A DNA stretch of 64,000 nt from contig NZ_BCTU01000029.1 in NCBI RefSeq assembly GCF_001590925.1, positions 1-64,000 of the forward strand, read 5' to 3'. The translations under genes were made by a program, and so were the position numbers. A model generated the notes under the pieces. The model was not told where the DNA came from, did not search any database, and was given only the letters and a program-made list of their open reading frames with translations. Source of the stretch: Serratia plymuthica NBRC 102599 (lineage in GTDB: Bacteria; Pseudomonadota; Gammaproteobacteria; Enterobacterales; Enterobacteriaceae). Below are positions 54,486-61,413 of this stretch, in pieces; position 1 is the first letter of the stretch; the number at the start of each line of letters is the position of its first letter.

Positions 54486-54920
54486 TCAGGCCCGCGTCCA
54501 ATGCAGTTTCTTACCAAATCCAAGAGTATTGTCGGTCATCTTCACTTCCTGCAAATTCAGCTGCCACACCGGCGCTTTCATCACTTTGGCAATCGGGAAC
54601 CGCTTGCAGTAACGGGCGCGCGCCAGCGCCTCTTCATCACCGCTCAGCATCACCGCCTCAGCGCTGTACTGCACGCCGCGGATCAGCGCGATGGTCTTTG
54701 GCTTCGGCGCAATAGTGCCCACGACACGGGCATTTTGCAGCATCAGCTCGCCGTGGCGGGTGTGGGTTTCGGTCATCAACCACAACGCCATCTGCTCGGC
54801 GTCAAACACGTAAAAACAGTTGGCGCACCACATGTCCAGGCCGTTGCCGGCGCACAGCGTCAGCACATGCTGCTTGCCGATAAAATGAGTAATAAGCTGC
54901 TGTTGTTCAAGATTGTTCAC
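54486..54920 (-). CDS. yhbP: YhbP family protein (FMN-binding split barrel)
   Basis: A 144-residue member of the YhbP/UPF0306 family with a pyridoxamine-phosphate-oxidase-like split-barrel fold; the reaction is unknown. Family blocks visible are [39 protein letters not shown] and the C-terminal [13 protein letters not shown]. The start is a GTG at 54920 with GGGAGAAG before it, giving the usual length (E. coli 147). It would be adjacent to yhbQ in E. coli; here 2 kb of AT-rich DNA lies between. Confidence 0.92.
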   Translation of the reverse strand: MNNLEQQQLITHFIGKQHVLTLCAGNGLDMWCANCFYVFDAEQMALWLMTETHTRHGELMLQNARVVGTIAPKPKTIALIRGVQYSAEAVMLSGDEEALARARYCKRFPIAKVMKAPVWQLNLQEVKMTDNTLGFGKKLHWTRA

Positions 54921-54990
54921 ATCACTTCTCCCCTTCAGTGGCGCTATCTTATATCGATTATGGAAGGGCTGCAGCGTCGACAAAAACAAC

Positions 54991-55026
54991 AAAGCCATCA
55001 ACTCGGCGTATCAAGTTGATGGCTTT
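54991..55026 (-). terminator. Terminator of the small secreted-peptide gene
   Basis: A perfect 13-bp stem AAAGCCATCAACT / AGTTGATGGCTTT around a 10-base loop, followed on the minus strand by GTTGTTTTTG. It lies 75 bases after the stop of the 52-residue peptide. Confidence 0.82.
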
Positions 55027-55100
55027 GAAATTGTGTATAACTCGACAACCTCAGGATACTGCCGAGTGAGACACAAGTTAACGCATTGCATTATTATTTA

Positions 55101-55259
55101 TTATGGGTGGTGACCTGGATCATCAATATCGAGACATTCACCATTTGGGAAACAAATTATATTTTCTTTATGCTCTACACGGTCAAACTTAGAGAGCTCA
55201 ACAGCAAAAGCAGAACCGTTAGCGGCTAACAGTAAAGCGCCTATCAGAAAGTATTTCAT
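55101..55259 (-). CDS. Small secreted peptide of unknown function
   Basis: A 52-residue frame with a clear signal peptide: MKYFLIGALLLAANGSAFA, then mature VELSKFDRVEHKENIICFPN and a C-terminus GECLDIDDPGHHP. The mature part is about 33 residues and acidic. It has two Cys (ICFPNGEC) that could form one disulfide in the periplasm, and a Gly-His-His-Pro tail that could bind metal. The ribosome site GGAG lies five bases before the ATG, and a strong terminator lies downstream, so it is a real transcription unit rather than a chance frame. I do not recognise the family. Confidence 0.72.
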   Translation of the reverse strand: MKYFLIGALLLAANGSAFAVELSKFDRVEHKENIICFPNGECLDIDDPGHHP

Positions 55260-55750
55260 AGTAACTCCATTTAATTGAGTGATTAATTAACTTGCTCTCA
55301 TGCCCTGAGAGTGAAATCAATTTATTACCTTGTAATTTAATCCTCAATAAAAAAATCATTAAATTAATTAGAGTTAATGCTTTTAATTAAACAATCATAT
55401 CTTATTTTTCATTAAATTACATAAATATCATAAACTTAAATAAATTCACACATATAAAAACAAACCTTATCTTACCTTGTTTTTCAGGTTTATTTTAAAT
55501 AACAATGCCACCAAAAAAGACTGCCAAGTTTATTTTAGTTTATATGAGATTTAATAATCTTGCTAATTAATAAATAGCCATGGAATTTAATGCATTGTCT
55601 GTCGTAACCTTGATCTTTTCAAGCCACAGTATAAATACGTTAAACTTAATGAAAGATAGCAAAATGCAATTACATTTCCATCGGTTTTGAAACGACCTTT
55701 ACGGCAGTACACTATTGGTTAGGCAACAACTAAATTGACAAGGAAAAGTT
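55260..55750. other. AT-rich intergenic DNA of the yhbP-yhbQ insert
   Basis: These 491 bases are extremely AT-rich (many runs of taattaa and ataaat) and free of long frames. Such DNA is typically bound by H-NS. A degenerate I-F CRISPR-like repeat lies at its right end (55685-55712). The promoters for the flanking small genes must be here. Confidence 0.55.
55685..55712 (-). repeat. Degenerate type I-F CRISPR-like repeat
   Basis: On the minus strand it contains ACTGCCGTAAAGG and matches the 28-nt type I-F repeat at 20 of 28 positions. Its hairpin is imperfect. It lies 38 bases before the membrane-protein/DUF1493 gene pair. Confidence 0.4.
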
Positions 55751-56197
55751 ATGGATACGGTTGAGGAACTGGGCGGGACATACTTTTATAGAGGAATTTC
55801 AAATCTTTCAGCGGGGGAGCTCTTCTTTTGGGTTTTCCTTGACGCCGTAAATGAGCAATGCGGGGCATCCGATATTGCAGCTGCAGCCAGCATCATTATT
55901 GGGCAACCAACCCGCCCAACAAGAGGGAAGTTCGCCGGAGCGACCAAAGGTACATCGATAGCCTCAGAAACAGCCAGACGCTATTTAAATATCGAACTCC
56001 CTTTTCGTCTCCCTACGTTCACCAATGCCAGTATCAAAACCCTAAAGCCAAAATTTGTGAATAATCTGGGTGCTTTTGTTGGCCGCACTGTTCCAGTACT
56101 CGGGTGGGCGATTCTTATGTACGATGTTTCTTCCATCGCATTTAAAGCTACAGCGACTTACAATCGGATAGCCAGAGGAAACGATAAAATATGGTAA
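55751..56197 (+). CDS. Conserved enterobacterial membrane protein paired with DUF1493 (STM2215-like)
   Basis: A 148-residue protein starting MDTVEELGGTYFYRGISNLS, with a hydrophobic segment GRTVPVLGWAILMYDVSSIA (about residues 115-138) and the ending YNRIARGNDKIW. Homologues I recall are small enterobacterial membrane proteins found next to DUF1493 genes; no function is established. Ribosome site AAGGAAAAG. The stop overlaps the next start by 7 bases, so the two are translationally coupled. AT-rich composition and insertion between yhbP and yhbQ mark it as accessory. Confidence 0.7.
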   Translation: MDTVEELGGTYFYRGISNLSAGELFFWVFLDAVNEQCGASDIAAAASIIIGQPTRPTRGKFAGATKGTSIASETARRYLNIELPFRLPTFTNASIKTLKPKFVNNLGAFVGRTVPVLGWAILMYDVSSIAFKATATYNRIARGNDKIW

Positions 56198-56514
56198 CCG
56201 ACGAAGATATTTTAATGTTCTTTCGGGAACAACTGCCCAAAGTCACTACTCTGTGGCTTAAGCCTGTTCTACTTGAACCCGATGACGTCTTGCAAGAGTT
56301 TGCAGAGATCGAAGATTTAGCTTTAGCCATAGACAAATATTCCACTCAATTCCATCTTGATGTTTCAGAGTTAAATATCGAGGATTATTACCCGTGGGAA
56401 ATTTCATGGTTTTTCCGTAAATGGTTCATAGCAAGACCTGTAAAGCAGTCTAAAAAACCGCTAACCGTCAGAATGTTTGCTGAATCCGCAAAAGCTGGCC
56501 GTTGGTTGTATTAG
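56191..56514 (+). CDS. DUF1493 family protein
   Basis: A 107-residue acidic protein starting MVTDEDILMFFREQLPKVTT, with LEPDDVLQEFAEIEDLALAI and WEISWFFRKWFIARPVKQSK. This pattern fits DUF1493, a small enterobacterial family of unknown role. It overlaps the upstream membrane-protein gene, and the pair behaves as a cassette. One idea is a two-protein antagonism or acyl-carrier-like function, but there is no evidence in this sequence. Degenerate I-F CRISPR-type repeats lie on both sides. Confidence 0.75.
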   Translation: MVTDEDILMFFREQLPKVTTLWLKPVLLEPDDVLQEFAEIEDLALAIDKYSTQFHLDVSELNIEDYYPWEISWFFRKWFIARPVKQSKKPLTVRMFAESAKAGRWLY

Positions 56515-56660
56515 GTCGGTAAACGCCGCGCCTTTACTCGATATGCCTTCCATGTAGAGAACACAGGTGGATCCCCCAACCCCAGATTTTTCTGCGATTC
56601 TGTTTGTGCTACCGCGCCTGAGTCGGCGATCTCAGAAAGATTGTTTTTAATGGACAGAAC

Positions 56661-56748
56661 ATCGGATTCCACCGGCAAAGCAGTGAACATGAGACATCTC
56701 TGCAAGGAGTGGGGAAATATTTTCTAAGCTGCCTATACGGCAGTGCAC
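56661..56748 (-). CRISPR. Mini or remnant type I-F CRISPR unit (repeat, spacer, degenerate repeat)
   Basis: The minus strand at 56748-56721 is a 28-nt unit matching the enterobacterial type I-F repeat at 27 positions, including the whole Cas6f hairpin CTGCCGTATAGGCAG and the 3' handle CTTAGAAA. After a 32-nt segment (56720-56689) a second unit (56688-56661) begins exactly 60 nt on with GTTCACTGC and then diverges. This is the form of a terminal degenerate repeat. No cas genes are in the window. It may be the end of a decayed array or a phage-type solitary repeat. The 418-base gap 56515-56932 holds this and nothing else I can assign. Confidence 0.55.
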
Positions 56749-56932
56749 CGTTGAAGATTAGCGCTAATCAGCTGATTATTGAAGAGTAACACCAGGATTC
56801 CCCCAAAAAGGCTTTTTTCAGCCTGCCCATTCAGCATGTTTAAAATCAACAAGTTAAAACATGTCGAAAAAAAAGGGTTCAGCGGCAGCCTGACGTTGCC
56901 TATAGTAACGCTCAACTCTCAACTGGGGCCCA

Positions 56933-57238
56933 ATGATGGACATTCCAACCTGGCACCTCTACATGCTGCGTTTGCCGAACGGCATGCTGTATACCGGCAT
57001 CACCACCGACGTAGCGCGGCGGCTTGCACAGCATCAGGCGGGCAAAGGCGCCAAGGCGTTGCGGGGAAAGGGGGAGCTGACTCTGGCGTTTCACTGCCGG
57101 GTGGGGGATCGCTCGACGGCGCTGAGGCTGGAATATCGGGTAAAGCAGCTGAGCAAAATACAAAAAGAGCGGTTGGTAAGTCACCCGCCGCCCTCATTGG
57201 ATTATTTACTGCCGAGCGCTGAGGTTAAAACCGGTTAA
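56933..57238 (+). CDS. yhbQ: GIY-YIG nuclease superfamily protein YhbQ
   Basis: A 101-residue single-domain GIY-YIG endonuclease-like protein. The motif is split as [18 protein letters not shown], with Arg in [20 protein letters not shown] and the Glu in [14 protein letters not shown]. coli YhbQ is reported to have DNA-repair-related nuclease activity. Two ATG codons start the frame (56933 and 56936). It converges with yhbS, overlapping by 14 bases at the 3' ends. Confidence 0.93.
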   Translation: MMDIPTWHLYMLRLPNGMLYTGITTDVARRLAQHQAGKGAKALRGKGELTLAFHCRVGDRSTALRLEYRVKQLSKIQKERLVSHPPPSLDYLLPSAEVKTG

Positions 57239-57728
57239 ACGGCTCGGAGTATTCCACCGCCCCGCTCACGTCGTTCAGCGCGTCTTCCGCCAGCGGATAA
57301 ACCTGGAACGCGGCTTCGGCACCCGGCCAGCGGCAACGCAGGCCATAGGCAGCGGCCGGTTTAAAGCCGAAACGGCCGTAGTAAGCCGGATCGCCCAGCA
57401 CCACCACGGCGGCGTAACTGAACTCGTTCAGGGAATCCAGCCCTTCGTAAATCAGCTTTTCACCCAGCCCCTGGCGACGCAGGCTTTCATCCACCGCCAG
57501 CGGCGCCAGGCCGACCCACTGCCGGTCTTCTCCGGCGACATCAACCGGGCTGAACGCGGCATAACCCACCACGCCACCTTCGTCGTCGGTGGCGACAATG
57601 CCCAGGGTCAGCAGGCCGTCTTCGCGCAGTTGCTGCACCAGATCTGCCTCGTCATCTCGCCCAAAGGCGCGGCGCAGCAGGGCATCAATCCCCGCCGCGT
57701 CTACCGGAATTTCTACGCGAATCAGCAT
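57225..57728 (-). CDS. yhbS: GNAT family acetyltransferase YhbS
   Basis: A 167-residue N-acetyltransferase, the same length as E. coli YhbS. The acetyl-CoA loop is in [20 protein letters not shown], preceded by [20 protein letters not shown]. The C-terminal half holds [19 protein letters not shown]. The substrate is unknown. Its start lies 7 bases inside the ubiT 3' end, so the two are coupled. Confidence 0.92.
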   Translation of the reverse strand: MLIRVEIPVDAAGIDALLRRAFGRDDEADLVQQLREDGLLTLGIVATDDEGGVVGYAAFSPVDVAGEDRQWVGLAPLAVDESLRRQGLGEKLIYEGLDSLNEFSYAAVVVLGDPAYYGRFGFKPAAAYGLRCRWPGAEAAFQVYPLAEDALNDVSGAVEYSEPFNRF

Positions 57729-58243
57729 GCTACCGGCACACGGGAAGTCTGCGCCGTGCCCTCCTGCAATCCTGCTTCCACAAATTCAGCCAGTTGCAGC
57801 AGGCCAATGCGCAACGGCGCAGGCATGGCTTCAAGCTCGATGGCGTCCATCAGATTTTTTACATACAGGCCCAATTCGGTGTCCCCTTCAATCTGCAGCC
57901 GACGCTGAAAGAACAGCGTATCGGGATCTTGCTTACGCGCTGCGATCAGAATCAGATCGTTGGCGTCGCCGCTGAAGCTGACATCAGCTTCGGCGTGGTG
58001 GCTGACAACCAGTTTGTCGTTTTCTACCGTCATAAACCAGTGTAGTGCCAGATCGCGAACTTCGATCTTCAACCAGCGCGATTCGAGAAAAGCCAAATCG
58101 CCATCCGCCAGCGCCTGGCGGAATTGCCAGCCCAGCACCTGTTCCAGAAGCTGCCGCTGCAAGGCAAACGGCGTGAATTTTAGCGGTACGCGCAGCAGCG
58201 ACGGCCCTTGGCGCACAATGCGTGCTCGTAGTTGTTCCAACAC
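57722..58243 (-). CDS. ubiT: O2-independent ubiquinone biosynthesis accessory factor UbiT
   Basis: UbiT (YhbT) is an SCP2-fold lipid-carrier protein needed with UbiU and UbiV for making ubiquinone without oxygen. The 173-residue product has RVPLKFTPFALQRQLLEQVL at the N-terminus and the SCP2 core SHHAEADVSFSGDANDLILI. The start is GTG at 58243 with AAAGGAG upstream. It is divergent from ubiUV, 227 bases apart, as in E. coli, where the genes are FNR-controlled. Confidence 0.94.
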   Translation of the reverse strand: MLEQLRARIVRQGPSLLRVPLKFTPFALQRQLLEQVLGWQFRQALADGDLAFLESRWLKIEVRDLALHWFMTVENDKLVVSHHAEADVSFSGDANDLILIAARKQDPDTLFFQRRLQIEGDTELGLYVKNLMDAIELEAMPAPLRIGLLQLAEFVEAGLQEGTAQTSRVPVAC

Positions 58244-58470
58244 TGTCGTTCACTCCTTTCAACACAGACTAGCGCTATTTTGCCACATCGGCGCGCACCT
58301 GAAGCGGTCTATATCAACAAATAGTGCATTTGGCCGCCGGCTTTATCAATACGCCAGAAGCTGCCTCAAATCAAAACCTGTTCGCCGCGCTTTCACTAAA
58401 ATTGCTTCCCCGATGGGCGCTTGCCGGTTGAATACCGCCGCCGACAGCCCTTGTTAACCAGGATAAATCT

Positions 58471-59466
58471 ATGGAGCTGCTTTGTCCCGCCGGTAACCTT
58501 CCGGCCCTGAAAGCCGCGGTGGATAACGGCGCAGACGCCGTGTACATCGGCCTGAAAGACGATACCAACGCGCGCCACTTTGCCGGCCTCAACTTCACCG
58601 AGAAAAAGCTGCAGGAAGCGGTCGAGTACGTGCACCGGCACCGCCGCAAACTGCATATCGCCATCAACACCTTCGCCCACCCGGACGGCTATGGCCGCTG
58701 GCAACGGGCGGTGGACATGGCGGCGCAACTGGGTGCGGACGTGCTGATCCTGGCCGATTTGGCGATGCTGGAATACGCTGCCGAACGTTATCCGCAGCTG
58801 GAACGCCATGTCTCGGTGCAGGCTTCCGCCACCAACGAAGAGGCGATCCGTTTCTATCAGCGCCATTTTGACGTCAGCCGGGTCGTGCTGCCGCGCGTGC
58901 TGTCGATGCATCAGGTCAAACAGCTGGCGCGCACCAGCCCGGTGCCGCTGGAGGTGTTCGCTTTCGGCAGCCTGTGCATCATGGCCGAAGGGCGCTGCTA
59001 CCTCTCTTCCTACCTGACCGGCGAATCGCCGAATACCGCCGGCGCCTGCTCCCCGGCGCGCTACGTGCGCTGGCAGAAAACCGCACAGGGCATGGAGTCG
59101 CGTCTGAACGACGTGCTGATCGACCGTTATCAGGACGATGAAAACGCCAGCTATCCGACGCTGTGCAAAGGGCGTTATCGGGTGGACGGCGTGCGTTATC
59201 ACGCGCTGGAAGAGCCCACCAGCCTGAACACGCTGGAGCTGTTGCCGGAGCTGCTGGCCGCCAATATCGCTTCGGTGAAGATTGAAGGGCGCCAGCGCAG
59301 CCCGGCCTATGTCAGCCAGGTGGCGCGCATCTGGCGCCAGGCGATAGACCGCTGCCAGGCCGACCCGGCCGCCTACCGGGCAGACGCAGGCTGGATGGAG
59401 GCCCTCGGCGCGATGTCCGAAGGCACGCAGACCACGCTCGGCGCCTATCACCGCAAATGGCAGTAG
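58471..59466 (+). CDS. ubiU: O2-independent ubiquinone hydroxylation protein UbiU
   Basis: UbiU (YhbU) is a U32-family protein that with UbiV hydroxylates ubiquinone precursors anaerobically, using prephenate as oxygen donor in E. coli. The 331-residue product keeps the 4Fe-4S Cys at 169, 176 and 193 (LCIMAEGRC, AGACSPARY) and a fourth in TLCKGRYRVDG. The N-terminus is MELLCPAGNLPALKAAVDNG. It is followed by ubiV after 11 bases. All cluster ligands are present. Confidence 0.96.
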   Translation: MELLCPAGNLPALKAAVDNGADAVYIGLKDDTNARHFAGLNFTEKKLQEAVEYVHRHRRKLHIAINTFAHPDGYGRWQRAVDMAAQLGADVLILADLAMLEYAAERYPQLERHVSVQASATNEEAIRFYQRHFDVSRVVLPRVLSMHQVKQLARTSPVPLEVFAFGSLCIMAEGRCYLSSYLTGESPNTAGACSPARYVRWQKTAQGMESRLNDVLIDRYQDDENASYPTLCKGRYRVDGVRYHALEEPTSLNTLELLPELLAANIASVKIEGRQRSPAYVSQVARIWRQAIDRCQADPAAYRADAGWMEALGAMSEGTQTTLGAYHRKWQ

Positions 59467-59477
59467 CAGGAGAAACC

Positions 59478-60356
59478 ATGAAATACGCATTAGGCTCGGT
59501 GCTGTACTACTGGCCGAAAACCGAGATTGAGGAGTTCTACCGGCAGGCGGTGAACAGCAGCGCGGAGATTATTTACCTCGGCGAAAGCGTCTGCACCAAG
59601 CGGCGCGAAATGAAGGTGGGCGACTGGCTGACGCTGGCGCAGGAGATCGCCCGCAGCGGCAAGCAGGTGGTGATTTCCACCCTGGCGTTGCTGCAAGCGC
59701 CGTCAGAGCTGAACGAACTGAAACGCTATGTGGAGAACGGCGAGTTTCTGATTGAAGCCAACGATCTGGGCACGGTGAACATGGCGGCGGAGCGCGGCCT
59801 GCCGTTCGTCGCCGGGCATGCGCTCAACTGCTACAACGCCTACACCCTGCGCCTGCTGCACCGCCAGGGCATGGTTCGCTGGTGCATGCCGGTCGAGCTT
59901 TCGCGCGACTGGCTGGCCAATCTGCTGGCGCAATGCGACGAGCTGGGTTTCCGCCATCAGTTCGAAGTGGAAGTCTTGAGTTATGGCCACCTGCCGCTGG
60001 CCTATTCAGCACGCTGCTTCACCGCTCGTTCGGAGAACCGTGGCAAGGACGAATGCGAAACCTGCTGCATCCGCTACCCGCAAGGGCGGATGATGCGTTC
60101 GCAGGAAGAACAGCAGGTGTTTGTACTCAACGGCATCCAGACGATGAGCGGCTACTGCTATAACCTCGGCAATGAGTTGCAAAGCATGCAGGGGCTGGTG
60201 GATATCGTGCGCCTTTCACCGCAGAGCGCAGAAACGCTGGCGCTGATCGACAGCTTCCGCGCTAACGAACAGGGTGCACAACCGCTGGTTTTGGCCGATA
60301 AAGCCGACTGCAACGGCTACTGGCGCCGGGTAGCGGGGTTGGAACTGGTGCGGTAG
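59478..60356 (+). CDS. ubiV: O2-independent ubiquinone hydroxylation protein UbiV
   Basis: UbiV (YhbV) forms a heterodimer with UbiU. The 292-residue product has Cys39 in LGESVCTKRREMK and the cluster Cys in YSARCFTARSENRGKDECET and ETCCIRYP. The ATG at 59478 follows AGGAGAAA; an earlier in-frame start (59457) overlaps ubiU and is less likely. A weak hairpin (GCCGACA / TGTCGGT, 60375-60399) follows the stop. The microcin-like locus begins 70 bases later in the opposite direction. Confidence 0.96.
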   Translation: MKYALGSVLYYWPKTEIEEFYRQAVNSSAEIIYLGESVCTKRREMKVGDWLTLAQEIARSGKQVVISTLALLQAPSELNELKRYVENGEFLIEANDLGTVNMAAERGLPFVAGHALNCYNAYTLRLLHRQGMVRWCMPVELSRDWLANLLAQCDELGFRHQFEVEVLSYGHLPLAYSARCFTARSENRGKDECETCCIRYPQGRMMRSQEEQQVFVLNGIQTMSGYCYNLGNELQSMQGLVDIVRLSPQSAETLALIDSFRANEQGAQPLVLADKADCNGYWRRVAGLELVR

Positions 60357-60425
60357 CGGGATAAATCAAAAGGATGCCGACAACTTTTCTGCTGTCGGTA
60401 TCTTATTGCTTCTCGTTAAATCGCA

Positions 60426-60629
60426 TTACTTTCCGTTGTACCAATGATAAAAACTCACGCACATCAGGCAAAAACTTCTGACACCCAACCCCATAAAAAC
60501 AGCAATAGCCGCATTCGCTACGTGTTCTCTTGGAGAACCAGCGAGTAATAATGGGTGATAAAGCAACTGCATGGTTATCATCAGCCCGATAAAAGTAGCA
60601 AAAGACTTGGCGAGCTTTCCTGGCCCCAT
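60426..60629 (-). CDS. Small membrane protein, candidate microcin immunity protein
   Basis: A 67-residue protein with two predicted membrane helices: SFATFIGLMITMQLLYHPLL (about 9-28) and NAAIAVFMGLGVRSFCLMCV (about 39-58). The tail is SFYHWYNGK. It lies 46 bases downstream of, and on the same strand as, the double-glycine microcin-like gene, with its own AGGTG ribosome site. Class II microcin immunity proteins are typically small one- to three-helix membrane proteins encoded next to the toxin, so this is the natural candidate. No family match is recognised. Confidence 0.62.
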   Translation of the reverse strand: MGPGKLAKSFATFIGLMITMQLLYHPLLLAGSPREHVANAAIAVFMGLGVRSFCLMCVSFYHWYNGK

Positions 60630-60675
60630 AGTCAGCACCTATTCTTAAAACTTTAAAAGTAATATAAATGAGTAA

Positions 60676-60999
60676 TTACCAGCGGCACTGACCATTTACG
60701 CTATTAGCGTTTCTATTGCCATCCAATGCACCTTTATTATCACTGTTATTCTTTGACTGCCTATTTATATCACAACCAACAACCCCGGTTAAGGCGCCAG
60801 CGAAAGCCATGCCAAGCATCCCAGGCGGGCCGCCAGGCATACCCGTAAATGCCCCAATAATCATGTAGGCACCTGTTTTGTTTGCGCAGGTATCAGGCGC
60901 ACCGCGGTCGGTTCTGTCACGGTCACCGCCGTTATTTCCATCCCCGCAACCGCCAATCAACTTCATCTCGTCTAACGTCAATTCCCTTATTGTTGACAT
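60676..60999 (-). CDS. Class II microcin-like bacteriocin precursor with double-glycine leader
   Basis: A 107-residue precursor. The leader MSTIRELTLDEMKLIGG (17 residues) has the double-glycine consensus of class IIa microcins such as microcin V and L (RTLTLNE...SGG-type). Cleavage gives a 90-residue peptide starting CGDGNNGGDR. It has a central Gly/Ala/Pro-rich hydrophobic stretch (GAYMIIGAFTGMPGGPPGML, GMAFAGALTGVVGC) and a polar, Asn-rich end finishing NGQCRW. Four Cys could form two disulfides. The start at 60999 has an AAAGGG site. It is followed by a small membrane protein. No C39-peptidase exporter or HlyD partner is in the window, so export would need genes elsewhere. The region is AT-rich and accessory. 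Confidence 0.78.
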   Translation of the reverse strand: MSTIRELTLDEMKLIGGCGDGNNGGDRDRTDRGAPDTCANKTGAYMIIGAFTGMPGGPPGMLGMAFAGALTGVVGCDINRQSKNNSDNKGALDGNRNANSVNGQCRW

Positions 61000-61413
61000 A
61001 ATATTTTTCCCTTTAATAAATGATTTAATATGTTCAATTAACATTAATCGAAGATTTATTAACTGCAAACCACCACACGATCAACAAACAATAATTATCA
61101 GCAACAATAAACAAAGTCAAATTAAATCAATATTAATCAAAAACGTTAATTGTAGATTTAAATTATTTAATTAAAACGAACCAATAATAATTAAAATAAT
61201 AAAGACGTCGGGTCCGGCGCCTTTATTGATTCACTCTTCCGCCGTTTGTGGAAGATTCTGCTCACAAATCCCACGCCGCAACCCAACAGGCTGTTAATGC
61301 TCTGCAACCGCAGAATCTGAAACCTCATCGCTTCGTTCAGAATTTAAGCATTGATTAATTCATTTGAATGAATTAATTTCAAACTTCCCTGACACGCAAC
61401 AAGGAGTCACACC
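61000..61413. other. Divergent regulatory region between microcin and M24 genes
   Basis: These 414 AT-rich bases must hold the promoter of the microcin unit (leftward) and of the M24-TetR unit (rightward). A palindrome lies at 61354-61377. A weak Fur-like stretch (GATAAT followed by TATTGT, minus strand near 61090-61099) matches only about half of the consensus. No gene is seen. Confidence 0.5.
61354..61377. promoter_or_regulatory. 10-bp inverted repeat, candidate TetR-family operator
   Basis: ATTAATTCAT and ATGAATTAAT are perfect inverted arms separated by TTGA, 37 bases before the M24 gene. The size and symmetry suit a TetR-type dimer, and a TetR gene is second in this operon, so autoregulation is likely. 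Confidence 0.55.

Noticed and set aside
56511-56690. 59-codon minus-strand frame (MFTALPVESD...) overlapping the CRISPR-like unit
   Set aside because: The ribosome site is poor, no family is recognised, and its first codons coincide with the degenerate repeat. It could be real but the support is too weak to list as a gene.
58244-58470. FNR site between ubiT and ubiU
   Set aside because: FNR control is known in E. coli, but only right half-sites (ATATCAA, TTATCAA) are seen here, so no site is claimed.
61088-61106. Fur-box-like sequence upstream of the microcin gene
   Set aside because: About 10 of 19 positions match the consensus, which is near the background for such AT-rich DNA, although Fur control would suit a class II microcin.
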